Below, piece by piece: positions 17,955 to 26,260 of a DNA stretch of 64,000 nucleotides. The translations under genes and the position numbers were made by a program. The notes beneath the pieces were generated by a model. The model saw only the letters and a program-made list of their open reading frames with translations, searched no databases and was not told where the DNA came from. Origin of the DNA: Auraticoccus monumenti (GTDB lineage: Bacteria; Actinomycetota; Actinomycetes; Propionibacteriales; Propionibacteriaceae); NCBI RefSeq assembly GCF_900101785.1, contig NZ_LT629688.1:2294001-2358000 (forward strand), written 5' to 3'. Every line of letters begins with the position of its first letter. The first letter of the stretch is position 1.

Positions 17955-19182
17955 TCAGGACCGGCGGGGCAGTCGCTTTCGCCACGCGGTGTAGGAGCCG
18001 ATCGACCCGGCGTGGGGTCGCCAGAGCCACGGCCACGGGTGCACCCGCACAGGACCCACCGCGGCCGCGTGCCGGCGGAATCCGGGCACCGGCGCGTGGG
18101 TGACGGCGACCGCCCGGCCGGCGAGCTCGTCGGGCACCCGTCCGCGGCGGAGCTCGACCGGGCGGCGGGTGGCGAGGTCGGCGAGGGTCTCGGTGAGGAA
18201 CACCAGGCGCTTGCCCGACAGCCGAAGCCGCGCGAGCAGCGGCTCGTCGAAGACGAAGACCGCCGGCAGGTCGAGGGAGGCCAGCAGCGCCGGGTCCTCG
18301 TCGCCGAGCGACTCCGCGGTCAGCCAGACGGCATCGGGCTGACCCTCCCCGATCACGTCGCGGGGGCCACCGGTGGTCTCGGGGTCGGGGTCGGCCCGCA
18401 GCAGCGGCTCGGGCTCGGGTCGGCGAGCCGGCGGCGGGTCGGGCGGCCAGTCCTGGATGGGGCACGCGTCCTCGAGCAGGCACTCCCCGCACAGCCGCGG
18501 CGCCCGCTTCTCCACCTGCCACCGCGAGAAGCCGTAGGGCTTGCCCGTGCCGGACCCGATGGTCCACTGCCAGCCGAGCCGGTTGGCCGCCCGGGACCCG
18601 TCGAGCAGGTGGGTGAAGAAGAGGTCCTCACCGCTGGTCCACTCCGCCCAAGGCGCGCACCGTCCACTGCGACGACATCCACATCCGGGTCTGGTTGACC
18701 AGCCACCCGTCGGTCTCCAGCTCGTCGAGACAGGCGTCCACGCAGCGCATGTCCCGGGGCCACGGGTTGTCCCAGGACCCGGACGGACGGGCGGGTGCGG
18801 CCCGCAGGGCCGTCGACATCCGCCGGCCGAGCCGGGCGTAGACGTGGCGCGCGTACTCCTGCCAGGCGAGCTCGTCGCGGAACTTGGTCCGGTCCCGCGG
18901 TGGAGCGTCGGAGGCCGCCGACCAGACGGTCGGCAGGTCGATCAGGCCGTAGCGGATGTAGGGCGAGAGCCGGGTGGCTCCCCGACGCTCGACCGGCAGC
19001 ACCTGGTTGCGCTGGGCCGCGTACCCGGCGAGGTCGAGCCCACCCAGCGCGACGTCGGCTGCCGTCTGGCCCCCACGCACCGCCGGTGAGGCAGCGGGCT
19101 GGTCGGAGCAGAGGTCGGTGAGGTGCGCGCGCACGAAGGCGACCGCCGCATCAGGCCCCGGTCCGGGGGTGGGGAGGAGCAC
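17955..19182 (-). pseudogene. Frameshifted photolyase/cryptochrome-like gene with swapped domain order
   Basis: Two adjoining frames make one ~408-residue protein. The first (start GTG 19182) contains a FAD-binding photolyase domain: ATRLSPYIRYGLI, KFRDELAWQEYARHVY, NPWPRDMRCVDAC and WLVNQTRMWMSSQWTVR. Near 18650 an extra base (CCCAAGG where CCCAGG is expected) shifts the frame; the other frame continues at once with EWTSGEDLFFTHLLDGSRAA, NRLGWQWTIGSGTGKPYGF and a cysteine group LCGECLLEDAC. After about residue 250 comes an alpha/beta domain (AVWLTAESLGDEDPALL, AVFVFDEPLLARL, FRRHAAAV, SYTAWRK) that looks like the photolyase antenna domain, normally N-terminal. The gene may be broken, or the shift may be a sequencing error. 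Confidence 0.75.
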
Positions 19183-19331
19183 CCGCTCAGTGTGACCACC
19201 GGATCCAACACGACATGCGGAGGCCCGAGGAGCGGGCTGCGGGACCGTGGTCCGGCCGTCCGTGTGGCCCCATGGCGGGTGCGACCGGACGGTCCGACCC
19301 CGAGCGCGACGGGCCAGGCGCGGGATGGCCG

Positions 19332-19401
19332 GCAGAACCGGTCGCTCAGCAGACGGCGGTGGCGATATGTGGGGAGATGTCCGCTGAGCGTCCGGCTCTG
19401 C
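19332..19401. repeat. 70-nt palindromic repeat, family 1, copy 2
   Basis: It starts GCAGAACCGGTCGCTCAGC and ends GCGTCCGGCTCTGC; the arms pair across a ~24-nt centre. It lies in the non-coding gap between the photolyase start and the oxidoreductase stop, whose only recognisable content is copies 2-5. Confidence 0.85.
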
Positions 19402-19443
19402 CCGCTGACGCGCCCTACACCGTGGTGTGCCCTTCAGCAGCCG

Positions 19444-19514
19444 GCAGAACCGGTCAGTCAGCCAGACGGCACCGCCCCCACGGGAAGGGTGCCGGGCTGG
19501 GTGACCGCTTCTGC
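19444..19514. repeat. 71-nt palindromic repeat, family 1, copy 3
   Basis: It keeps the same outer ends (GCAGAACCGGTC ... GCTTCTGC) but has a different inner stem (CAGCCAGACGGCACC with GGTGCCGGGCTGG) shared with copy 5. Confidence 0.8.
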
Positions 19515-19614
19515 CGGCCGTGCCGGGTCGGGCCGGGTGGTTCCCGGCGTCCCGCGGGGTCAGCACGGCGGCGATCGAGCCTCCGATGGCCACGGTCAGC
19601 TGCGGGTGGGCGTG

Positions 19615-19683
19615 CAGAAAGGGTCTCTCAGCGGACCGCGGTCGCGATATGTGCGGAGATGTCCGCTGAGCGTCCGGCTCTGC
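19615..19683. repeat. 69-nt palindromic repeat, family 1, copy 4
   Basis: It is very close to copy 2, including the shared centre GCGATATGTG-GGAGATGTCCGCTGAG, but one base shorter in the left arm (GCAGAAGGGTCTCTCAGC). Confidence 0.85.
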
Positions 19684-19725
19684 CCGCGACCGCGCCGGCG
19701 AGGCCCAGCGAGCTCCGCAGCGGGA

Positions 19726-19796
19726 GCACAACCGGTCACCCAGCCCGACGGCACCGCCCCCACGGGCACGCCATCGGGCTGGGAGTCCGGTTCTGC
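19726..19796. repeat. 71-nt palindromic repeat, family 1, copy 5
   Basis: It starts GCACAACCGGTCACCCAG and ends GGAGTCCGGTTCTGC. The inner stem CCCAGCCCGACGGC pairs with GCCATCGGGCTGGG. It lies 12 nt beyond the stop codon of the oxidoreductase gene. Confidence 0.85.
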
Positions 19797-19808
19797 GGCC
19801 CGCCGGGG

Positions 19809-21821
19809 TCAGGCGGTGCGGTCCGCAGCGGCCGCAGGGGCGAGCAGCTCGGCGACCGTGGCGTCGTCCAGCCGGCCGTCGGCCACCAGACCGCGGAAGC
19901 TCCGGCGGACCGGGTCCGCCGGGGTGGTGACCACCGGCCGGTCCCAGGCCAGGGCCGAGCCGATGCCGGGGTAGCCCGTCACCCGGACGAACCAGGGGTC
20001 GGCGGCCGTGGTGGCGTCGGCACCGGCCAGGCCCACCGTCACCTCGCCACCGGGCACCGAGGCCGACCAGGCCAGCCACGGAGCGGTGCTGCCGTGCACC
20101 GCGTCCTCACCGGAGGCCGTCGGGGTCCGGACGTCCACGCCCACCGACGCCGGCAGCCGCCAGGTCAGCCCGCCGTAGCCGCCGCCGACCCGTCCGTGGG
20201 AGCCGGGGCTGCCGAGCTCGAGCCGGTCCACCAGCGGGGTCAGCGTGAGGTCCCACCCGAACACCCAGGCGTCGGCGCCGGCCGCCTCCCAGGAGATCCG
20301 ACGACGCTCCCGCAGCAGCGGCCGACCGTCGCGACCGATCCACTCCAGCTCCTCGACCCAGGACCGCTCGCCCCGCTCCAGGAACCCCCGGTGCTCGACG
20401 TGGCCGTGGTCGTCGCGCTCCTGGTAGCCGTCGGCGGGCAGGTAGGTCGGTCCGCCCCAGAGATTGGTGGTCGGTCCGTCCCCGGTGCCGACGTGCTGCA
20501 GGGCGGTGCTGATCCCGTGGTGCCAGACGTGGTCGGGGGCGTGGTCGTCGGTGACACGGACGCCGGACCGGGTCCGCACCGGGTGCAGGAAGGGCCGTCG
20601 CCCGTTCACGACCTCGACGTCCCCGCCGTCGCCCTCGACCGCCAGCACCGCGCCGTCGAGCTCGACCACCGCGATCGGGTGGGAGGGGCGCCAACGGGTC
20701 ACGGCCACCGGGTCCGCCCACGGGGCCCCGGCCGCGACGAAGCCGCCCTCGGCCAGGGCCCGCTCGCACCAGCGCACGACGTCCTCCAGCACGGGGGCCG
20801 CGTCCTCGGTCTCACCCCACCGCACGTACCGCTGGTCGACCGCGTGCACCGGGGCACGCTGCACCGCCTCCAGCACGACCATGAACGCCTCGCTGGCCCC
20901 GAGCGAGGAGCTGAGCGGCACCGAGGGGTCCCGGCCGTGCTCGACCAGCTCGGTCACCAGGTCGGTCCGGGGGTGCTGCTCGACCTCCACGTCCTCCCCG
21001 CGCCGCAGCTCCACCCGGTCCACGGTGTAGGCCAGCACGGCGCTGCCGACGTCCCCGCGCACGGTCACCGTCGGCTCCACCTGCTCCGGCGCGGCCAGCG
21101 TCAGGGCGACCGCCACCGCCGGACCCTGCACCGGCTCCACCCGGACGTAGGCGGTGTCGTCGCACTCGATGTCGTGCACCCGGTAGAGCTCGGTGTGCAC
21201 CGCGGCCACCTGGTCGCGGCGCTCGATCCCGGCCAGCCGGAGGGCGGTGTTGACGCCGTGGGCCAGCGGGTTGGTGACCACACCGTCCGCGGTCCGCACC
21301 CCCGCCAGCAGCCGACGCCCGGCCCAGGCCGCACGGGCGTAGTAGCTGGGGCGGCGCGACCACGGGCCCAGCACGTCGACCTGCTGCACGTCGCCCAGGC
21401 CGCCCGAGGTCGCCAGCTCCCGCACCCGGGCCACCGCCGGCGAGCCGAGGTTCTGGAAGCCGACCTGCACGCTCCGCCCGGTCCGCCGGGCCACCTCCCG
21501 CAGGTCGTCGTACTCGTCCAGCCCGGCCACCGGCGGCTTCTCGAGGTAGACGTCGCTGCCGGCCAGCAGCGCCTCCCGGGCCAGCGGCAGGTGGGTGGGG
21601 ATCGGAGTGCTGACCACCGTCGTCCCCGGCAGCACGGTGCCCAGCAGCTCGGCCAGCGAGGCGAACCAGGGGACGTCGGCCGGCACCTCGGGAACCGGCC
21701 CGGCCGGGTCCACCACACCGACCAGCTGCACCTCCCCGGCGTCGTGGCGCCGGCGCAGCGAGGTCAGGTGGACGGCGCCGAAGCCGCGGAGCCCGACGAG
21801 GGCGATGGTGGGGCGGGTCAT
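19809..21821 (-). CDS. Gfo/Idh/MocA oxidoreductase fused to a DUF6807 (PmoA-like) domain
   Basis: A 670-residue, two-part protein. Residues 1-380 are a Gfo/Idh/MocA dehydrogenase: the Rossmann start IALVGLRGFGAVH, the signature YLEKPPVA at about residues 95-102, GFQNLGSPAV, and a C-terminal dimerisation domain. Residues about 390-660 match the DUF6807/PmoA-like family, with PFLHPVRT, DHVWHHGIST, NLWGGPTYLP and DPWFVRVTGYPGIGSALAW. Gfo proteins oxidise or epimerise sugars with NAD(P); DUF6807 domains often travel with sugar catabolic genes. ATG 21821 has CAGGAG just upstream. A LacI-like site lies in front. Probable role: breakdown of an unusual sugar. Confidence 0.8.
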   Translation of the reverse strand: MTRPTIALVGLRGFGAVHLTSLRRRHDAGEVQLVGVVDPAGPVPEVPADVPWFASLAELLGTVLPGTTVVSTPIPTHLPLAREALLAGSDVYLEKPPVAGLDEYDDLREVARRTGRSVQVGFQNLGSPAVARVRELATSGGLGDVQQVDVLGPWSRRPSYYARAAWAGRRLLAGVRTADGVVTNPLAHGVNTALRLAGIERRDQVAAVHTELYRVHDIECDDTAYVRVEPVQGPAVAVALTLAAPEQVEPTVTVRGDVGSAVLAYTVDRVELRRGEDVEVEQHPRTDLVTELVEHGRDPSVPLSSSLGASEAFMVVLEAVQRAPVHAVDQRYVRWGETEDAAPVLEDVVRWCERALAEGGFVAAGAPWADPVAVTRWRPSHPIAVVELDGAVLAVEGDGGDVEVVNGRRPFLHPVRTRSGVRVTDDHAPDHVWHHGISTALQHVGTGDGPTTNLWGGPTYLPADGYQERDDHGHVEHRGFLERGERSWVEELEWIGRDGRPLLRERRRISWEAAGADAWVFGWDLTLTPLVDRLELGSPGSHGRVGGGYGGLTWRLPASVGVDVRTPTASGEDAVHGSTAPWLAWSASVPGGEVTVGLAGADATTAADPWFVRVTGYPGIGSALAWDRPVVTTPADPVRRSFRGLVADGRLDDATVAELLAPAAAADRTA

Positions 21822-21867
21822 GACAGCTCCTGGGTGGACGGACGGGGATCCCCAGCCTGGACCAACG

Positions 21868-21888
21868 ACAGCGCTTGCGCAGCGGTTA
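21868..21888. promoter_or_regulatory. Candidate LacI-type operator
   Basis: The stretch AGCGCTTGCGCAGCG contains the AGCGCT/CGCTTGCG core typical of LacI-family operators and sits about 50 nt before the start of the oxidoreductase fusion. It is only an imperfect palindrome and no LacI gene is in the window. Confidence 0.3.
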
Positions 21889-21911
21889 CCAGCACCCGAG
21901 ACCGCTCCGGC

Positions 21912-22604
21912 TCAGACGGTGCGCTCGTCGGCGGCGATCCGGGCCAGGTCCGCGCTGCCGCCGCCGGTCACCACGACGGCGGAGCCGCCCCCCAGCAGCG
22001 GGGCCACCAGCGCGTCACGGACCGTCTCCCACGGCGTGGTCGGCCGCACCAGCACCCGGTCGGCGCTGCCGGGCAGGGCCGCCAGGCCGGCTTGGTCCAG
22101 CACCTGCTCCCCGTCGTCCCAGACCCGGGTGCCGGGCTCGGGCGGCAGCCCGACGAAGTGGTCGGGCTGGCTGCGCACCTCGGTCGACCAGTCCAGCCAC
22201 CCGGCGGGCAGCGCCTCGCGCAGACCGAGGCCGAGGGGGTGCAGCGAGCAGGCCAGCACCGTGCCGGGCCAGGCGGCGGGCTCGGCGAGGGACTCCGGGC
22301 CCACGACGACGACCGCGCCCGAGTCGGCGGCCGATCGCACCGAGGCGCCCACCCCCCAGGCCGCAGCCACCCAGACCAGGCTCATCCAGTGCTCGGGGTG
22401 CAGCCGCAGCAGCGGCATCGCCACCTCGTCGCCGGGCTCGAGCTCCAGCTCCTCGACGCAGAGGTTGGACGCCTTGGCCACCCAGTTCGCGAAGGTCGTG
22501 GCCGAGAGCTCGGTGCGCGAACCGGCCGGCACGTCGTAGTGGGTGAGCAGCGGTGTGGCGCCGTCGCGGCGGACGCGCTCCTGCAGGTGCTCCGAGATCA
22601 GCAT
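21912..22604 (-). CDS. TIGR03089 family protein
   Basis: A 230-residue protein of a conserved actinobacterial family related to the N-terminal part of acyl-CoA synthetases/AMP-binding enzymes (TTFANWVAKASNLCVEELELEPGDEVAMPLL). It lacks the ATP-grasp and adenylate-forming motifs of the full enzymes, so catalytic activity is doubtful. Family members sit beside LCP and manC genes, as here. ATG 22604 is chosen; a TAGGGT box lies 7 nt upstream, indicating leaderless transcription. It is divergent from manC. Confidence 0.8.
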   Translation of the reverse strand: MLISEHLQERVRRDGATPLLTHYDVPAGSRTELSATTFANWVAKASNLCVEELELEPGDEVAMPLLRLHPEHWMSLVWVAAAWGVGASVRSAADSGAVVVVGPESLAEPAAWPGTVLACSLHPLGLGLREALPAGWLDWSTEVRSQPDHFVGLPPEPGTRVWDDGEQVLDQAGLAALPGSADRVLVRPTTPWETVRDALVAPLLGGGSAVVVTGGGSADLARIAADERTV

Positions 22605-22611
22605 GGGCCCC

Positions 22612-22667
22612 ACCCTAGGGACCGCCGCGTCGGAGCCGGCGCACGGTCGCCACCGCGCCACTAGGGT
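22612..22667. promoter_or_regulatory. Back-to-back leaderless promoters for TIGR03089 and manC
   Basis: The minus strand carries TAGGGT at 22617-22612, 7 nt before ATG 22604. The plus strand carries TAGGGT at 22662-22667, 7 nt before ATG 22675. The same -10-like box at the same spacing on both strands implies that both mRNAs begin at or next to the start codon. Confidence 0.55.
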
Positions 22668-22674
22668 GACCGCC

Positions 22675-23748
22675 ATGCGTTCTGTGGTCATCATGGCCGG
22701 CGGCTCCGGCAAGCGGCTGTGGCCGCTGTCCCGCCGCGGCACCCCCAAGCAGCTGCTGCCCCTGCTGGGGGAGAAGAGCCTGCTGCGGGTCGCCTTCGAG
22801 CGGGTCCGCTCCGCCGTCCCCGACGACCGGGTGTTCGTCTGCACCGGCGCGGAGTGGGCCGACGTCGTGGCCCGGGAGCTGCCCGAGCTGCCTTCGGCCA
22901 ACATCCTGGGCGAGCCGGTCGGCCGGGACTCCCTGAACGCGGTGGCCTGGCCGGCGGCCGTCCTCGCCGAGCAGGACCCCGACGCGGTAGTGGCCATGGT
23001 CACCGCCGACCACCTGATCGAGCCGGTGGAGAGCTTCCGGAACGCCCTGGACCGGGCCTTCACCGTGGCCGAGACCTCTCCCGACGCCCTGGTCACCTTC
23101 GGCGTGGTGCCCACCAGCGCCCACACCGGTTACGGCTACCTGCACTGCGGGGAGCCGCTGGAGGGCGCTGAGGACGTCTTCACCGTCCGCGAGTTCATGG
23201 AGAAGCCGGACGCCGCCACCGCCGAGGGCTTCCTGGCCTCCGGGGAGCACTGGTGGAACTCCGGCATGTTCGTCTGGCGCGCCCGCACCCTGCTGGAGCA
23301 GCTGGAGGTGCTGCAGCCGGAGTGCCACGCCATCGTCACCGAGCTGGCCCGCCACCCCGAGCGGATCGAGGAGCTGTACCCGCAGCTGCCGCGGATCTCG
23401 GTGGACTACGCCGTGATGGAACCGGTCTCCCGCGGTGAGGCCACCGCGCGGGTGCTGGCGGTCCGGCTGCCGATCAGCTGGCACGACGTCGGCGGCTACG
23501 CCTCCCTGCTGGACCGCCTCGAGCGCGACGTCGACGGCAACGCCGTCCGCGGGCTCAGCGTGCAGGTCGACGGGCGCAACAACCTGGTGATCAACGACCA
23601 CCCCGACCACCTGGTCGCCACCCTGGGGGTCAGCGACATGATCATCGTGGCCACCCGCACCATCACCCTGGTCTGCCCGTTGGGGGAGTCCGAGCGGGTC
23701 AAGGAGCTGGTCGCCGCCGTCACCGACTCCGACGTCCGCTACGCCTGA
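22675..23748 (+). CDS. manC: Mannose-1-phosphate guanylyltransferase
   Basis: A 357-residue nucleotidyltransferase. The nucleotide-binding motif GGSGKRLWPLSRRGTPKQ (about 9-26), TADHLIEP, the FMEKPDA motif and WNSGMFVWRA are all family landmarks. It joins GTP and mannose-1-phosphate to give GDP-mannose, the donor for mannosylated lipids and wall polymers. The length fits the single-domain (no isomerase) type. The gene has no ribosome site but a TAGGGT box 7 nt before ATG. manB (phosphomannomutase) is 31 kb downstream in this window. Confidence 0.92.
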   Translation: MRSVVIMAGGSGKRLWPLSRRGTPKQLLPLLGEKSLLRVAFERVRSAVPDDRVFVCTGAEWADVVARELPELPSANILGEPVGRDSLNAVAWPAAVLAEQDPDAVVAMVTADHLIEPVESFRNALDRAFTVAETSPDALVTFGVVPTSAHTGYGYLHCGEPLEGAEDVFTVREFMEKPDAATAEGFLASGEHWWNSGMFVWRARTLLEQLEVLQPECHAIVTELARHPERIEELYPQLPRISVDYAVMEPVSRGEATARVLAVRLPISWHDVGGYASLLDRLERDVDGNAVRGLSVQVDGRNNLVINDHPDHLVATLGVSDMIIVATRTITLVCPLGESERVKELVAAVTDSDVRYA

Positions 23749-23866
23749 GGCGAAGCCGGTCGGCGCGTCCGTGGATCCGCACCACTCCGAAACCCTGTCG
23801 GCACCGAACGAGGGGTGAGGCAGAGGCCCCCGGGCGCTGCCACCGACGACCAGGAGGGTCACGACC

Positions 23867-24067
23867 ATGCACACCACCGCCGCTCCCGCCCCCGTCAGGC
23901 TGAGCCGGGCCGACCGCTGCGACCGCTGCCTGGCCCAGGCGCTGGTGGCGCTGCGGGTGGGGGAGCGTCACGACCTGCTCTTCTGCGGCCACCACTACCG
24001 CGAGCACGCCAGCGTCCTGGCCGCCCAGGGGGCGCGGGTGCTGATCGACCGCCGCCCAGGCCGCTGA
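23867..24067 (+). CDS. DUF7455 small zinc-ribbon-like protein
   Basis: A 66-residue protein with the pattern DRCDRCLAQ ... LLFCGHHYREH: two CxxC/CxHH-type clusters that should bind one zinc ion. A clear ribosome site (AGGAGGGTCACGACC) precedes the ATG. Small proteins of this family are common in actinobacteria next to regulatory genes; the function is unknown. The 24,068-24,224 gap downstream shows no gene. Confidence 0.8.
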   Translation: MHTTAAPAPVRLSRADRCDRCLAQALVALRVGERHDLLFCGHHYREHASVLAAQGARVLIDRRPGR

Positions 24068-24224
24068 CCCCCTGCGCGTCCCCGGGCCCAGCCCGTCGGG
24101 GTGACCGTCTCCGGGCGTCGCCGCCTGCGTCCAGCAGGTCGCCGTCGCGACGGACCAGGGTGCTGCCCGTTCGCACCCCTCGGGAGGCACCCACCGGCAC
24201 GTCCTGACGTGGCCGGTCCAGCGG

Positions 24225-24698
24225 CTACTCGTAGAAGCCGTCCAGGGGGGTGCCCTGCGTGGCGTGGACGATCTTGAGCAGCAGCCGGTTCAGCTCTGCG
24301 CTCTCCTGGGTGGTGAGCCCGGCGTCGCTGAGGTCGTTGGTGGACATCGCGATGTCCCAGACCGCGTCCAGGGCCCGGCGCCCGTCGTCGGTGATCTGGA
24401 CCGGGTTGCGCCGGCCGCGGGCGCGCTCACCGGTGCGGCGGACCAGCCCGCGCTGCTCGAGCCCGTCCAGGAGCGGGGCGATGCTCTGGGGCTGGACCAG
24501 GACGGCACGGGCGAGGTCGGCCTGGGTCATCTCCGGGGAGATGGTCAGGTAGGCCAGCACGCCGAAGTGGACCGGGTTGAGACCGTGCTCGGCCAGTCGC
24601 TCGGCCAGGCGCTGCCCGGCGAAGCGGGCCACCCGCACCACGCTCCAGGTCAGCACCTCGTCGAGCTCCTCCACACTCCGCTTCCGTCCCTCACCCAT
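24225..24698 (-). CDS. MarR family transcriptional regulator
   Basis: A 157-residue winged-helix protein. GLNPVHFGVLAYLTISPEMTQADLARAVLVQPQSIAPLLDGLEQRGLVRR is the MarR recognition helix region, followed by the wing ERARGRRNPVQIT. The start at 24698 (MGEGRKRS) fits the family; a longer open frame to 24797 would run across its own operator. It is divergent from an FMN-binding/SDR pair, with a GTAAC/GTTAC palindrome between them. It therefore probably represses itself and that pair in response to a small molecule or oxidant. Confidence 0.85.
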   Translation of the reverse strand: MGEGRKRSVEELDEVLTWSVVRVARFAGQRLAERLAEHGLNPVHFGVLAYLTISPEMTQADLARAVLVQPQSIAPLLDGLEQRGLVRRTGERARGRRNPVQITDDGRRALDAVWDIAMSTNDLSDAGLTTQESAELNRLLLKIVHATQGTPLDGFYE

Positions 24699-24728
24699 GC
24701 CCCCATCATCGCCCTCAGGGAGCGACAG

Positions 24729-24755
24729 GTAACCTCTGTTACAGGTTTCTGTTAC
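24729..24755. promoter_or_regulatory. MarR operator: GTAAC palindrome plus a third half-site
   Basis: GTAAC (24729-24733), a 4-nt spacer and GTTAC (24738-24742) form a perfect palindrome; a third GTTAC follows at 24751-24755. It sits between the MarR gene and its divergent neighbour, 20 nt before the latter's ATG, and is the only AT-rich patch in the gap. Confidence 0.65.
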
Positions 24756-24774
24756 TTCTCCCGGGAGGATCCCC

Positions 24775-25284
24775 ATGACCGACACGACGACCGACACCGC
24801 CAGCGACGGACGCCGACGCGTCGCGGAGCTGGTCAGCGAGGCGAAGGTGGCGATGCTGACGACCAGGACCGCTGGGGGTCAGCAGGTGAGTCGGCCGATG
24901 GGGCTGCAGGAGGTCGAGTTCGACGGCGACCTGTGGTTCTTCGCCTACGAGGACTCCGCCAAGGTCGCCCAGATCCGGGCCGACTCTGCGGTCAACGTGT
25001 CGTTCTCCGACACCAAGAACACCTCGTGGACCTCGATCGCCGGCCGGGCCGAGGTCGTCCACGACCGGGCCCGGGCCGAGGAGCTGTACACCCCGACGCT
25101 GAAGGCCTGGTTCCCCGACGGGCTGGACACCCCTGGCCTGACGCTGATCAAGATCCAGGCCGACAGCGCGGAGTACTGGGAAGGACCCAGCAGCACCGTC
25201 GGGTTCGCCCTCGGTACCCTCCGCGCAGCGGTCACCAAGAACCCCGACAGCGACCCGATCACCAACGACACCGTGCAGCTGTGA
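24775..25284 (+). CDS. Pyridoxamine 5'-phosphate oxidase-fold (general stress protein 26-like) flavoprotein
   Basis: A 169-residue split-barrel protein. AKVAMLTTRTAGGQQVSRPMG, DGDLWFFAYEDSAKVAQI and NVSFSDTKNTSWTSIAGRAEV match general stress protein 26-type FMN or F420 binders of the PNPOx superfamily; WEGPSSTVGFA is the typical C-terminus. It probably acts as a cytosolic reductase or flavin-binding stress protein. The ribosome site is GGGAGG. Its stop overlaps the next start (GTGA). The upstream MarR operator implies inducible expression. Confidence 0.85.
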   Translation: MTDTTTDTASDGRRRVAELVSEAKVAMLTTRTAGGQQVSRPMGLQEVEFDGDLWFFAYEDSAKVAQIRADSAVNVSFSDTKNTSWTSIAGRAEVVHDRARAEELYTPTLKAWFPDGLDTPGLTLIKIQADSAEYWEGPSSTVGFALGTLRAAVTKNPDSDPITNDTVQL

Positions 25285-26024
25285 CCTCTGGACCGGCACC
25301 CACCCCGGGTACCGGACCAGTCACCCGCTCGGTCTCGCGGGTGCTGGTCCTGGGTGCGAACGGACCGTCCGGTCGGCGCACCGTCCAGCAGGCGCTGGGC
25401 CGGGGGCTCCGGGTGGACGCGCTGACGCGTCGACCGCAGGGCTTCCCGACCCGGCACGAGCGGCTGCACGTGGTGGGTGGTGACGCGACCGACCCGGGCG
25501 TGGTGGATGCCGCGGTCGCCGCCTGTGATGCGGTGATCTCGGTGATCGGGGCGCCGTTCACCCGGCACCCGGTCGACGTCTACTCCACCAGCGCGCGGCT
25601 GGTCGTCAGCGCGATGCAACGCCACGGGCAGCGACGTCTCCTGACCGTCACCTCCACCGGGCTCACCCCCGTCGACCAGCGCCACGACATCCCGGTCCTG
25701 GAGCGGCTGCTGGCTCCACTGGCCCGGCGGACCTTCGGACGATCCGTCTACGACGACATGGAACGGATGGAGTCCGTCGTCTCGGGCAGCGACCTGGACT
25801 GGACCATCGTGCGGCCCCCGGGGCTGACCGACGAGCCCGGTACCGGCTACCAGAGCGCTGAGAACTGGGTCGACGGCGGCTACTGCGCCCGTGACGACCT
25901 CGCCACCCTCCTGCTCGACCAGCTCGACGACACCCGCTACCTGAGGAAGGTCGTGGCGGTCTCCACCCCCGGTCTGCAGGTCAGGACCTGGCAGACCATC
26001 CGGCGCGAGCTCCTCAAGCGCTGA
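25281..26024 (+). CDS. NAD(P)H-binding atypical SDR-type reductase
   Basis: A 247-residue protein. VLVLGANGPSGRRTVQQALGRG is an NmrA-like Rossmann nucleotide site; VVGGDATDPGVV, VISVIGAP and DWTIVRPPGLTD follow in the usual order of atypical short-chain dehydrogenases (no canonical YxxxK). GTG 25281 overlaps the upstream stop by 4 nt, so it is co-translated with the flavoprotein. A redox or quinone-detoxifying partner role under MarR control is likely; the substrate is unknown. Confidence 0.8.
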   Translation: MTSGPAPTPGTGPVTRSVSRVLVLGANGPSGRRTVQQALGRGLRVDALTRRPQGFPTRHERLHVVGGDATDPGVVDAAVAACDAVISVIGAPFTRHPVDVYSTSARLVVSAMQRHGQRRLLTVTSTGLTPVDQRHDIPVLERLLAPLARRTFGRSVYDDMERMESVVSGSDLDWTIVRPPGLTDEPGTGYQSAENWVDGGYCARDDLATLLLDQLDDTRYLRKVVAVSTPGLQVRTWQTIRRELLKR

Positions 26025-26260
26025 ACCGCAGACCCCCACGGGCGAGGACGTCGTGCTGTCCGCGGTCATCACCGAGGTCGACCCCTTCGCCCGTCCTGGA
26101 TCGGCAGCCTGGCCGGTGGTGGGTGGCGAGGAAGCCGAAATGGGCGTCACAACGCCCTTCGGCGGTGAGTTGAACAGTCATCACGGTGACCGCACTAGGA
26201 ATTCGCAGTTCGTGCGCTTATGGTCAGCCCAGCGACTCTGCATCTGGATCGGACAACTTG

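Noticed and set aside
19215-22664. A plus-strand open frame over the palindromes and the oxidoreductase fusion
   Set aside because: It is antisense to a clear fusion gene and TIGR03089; no domain.
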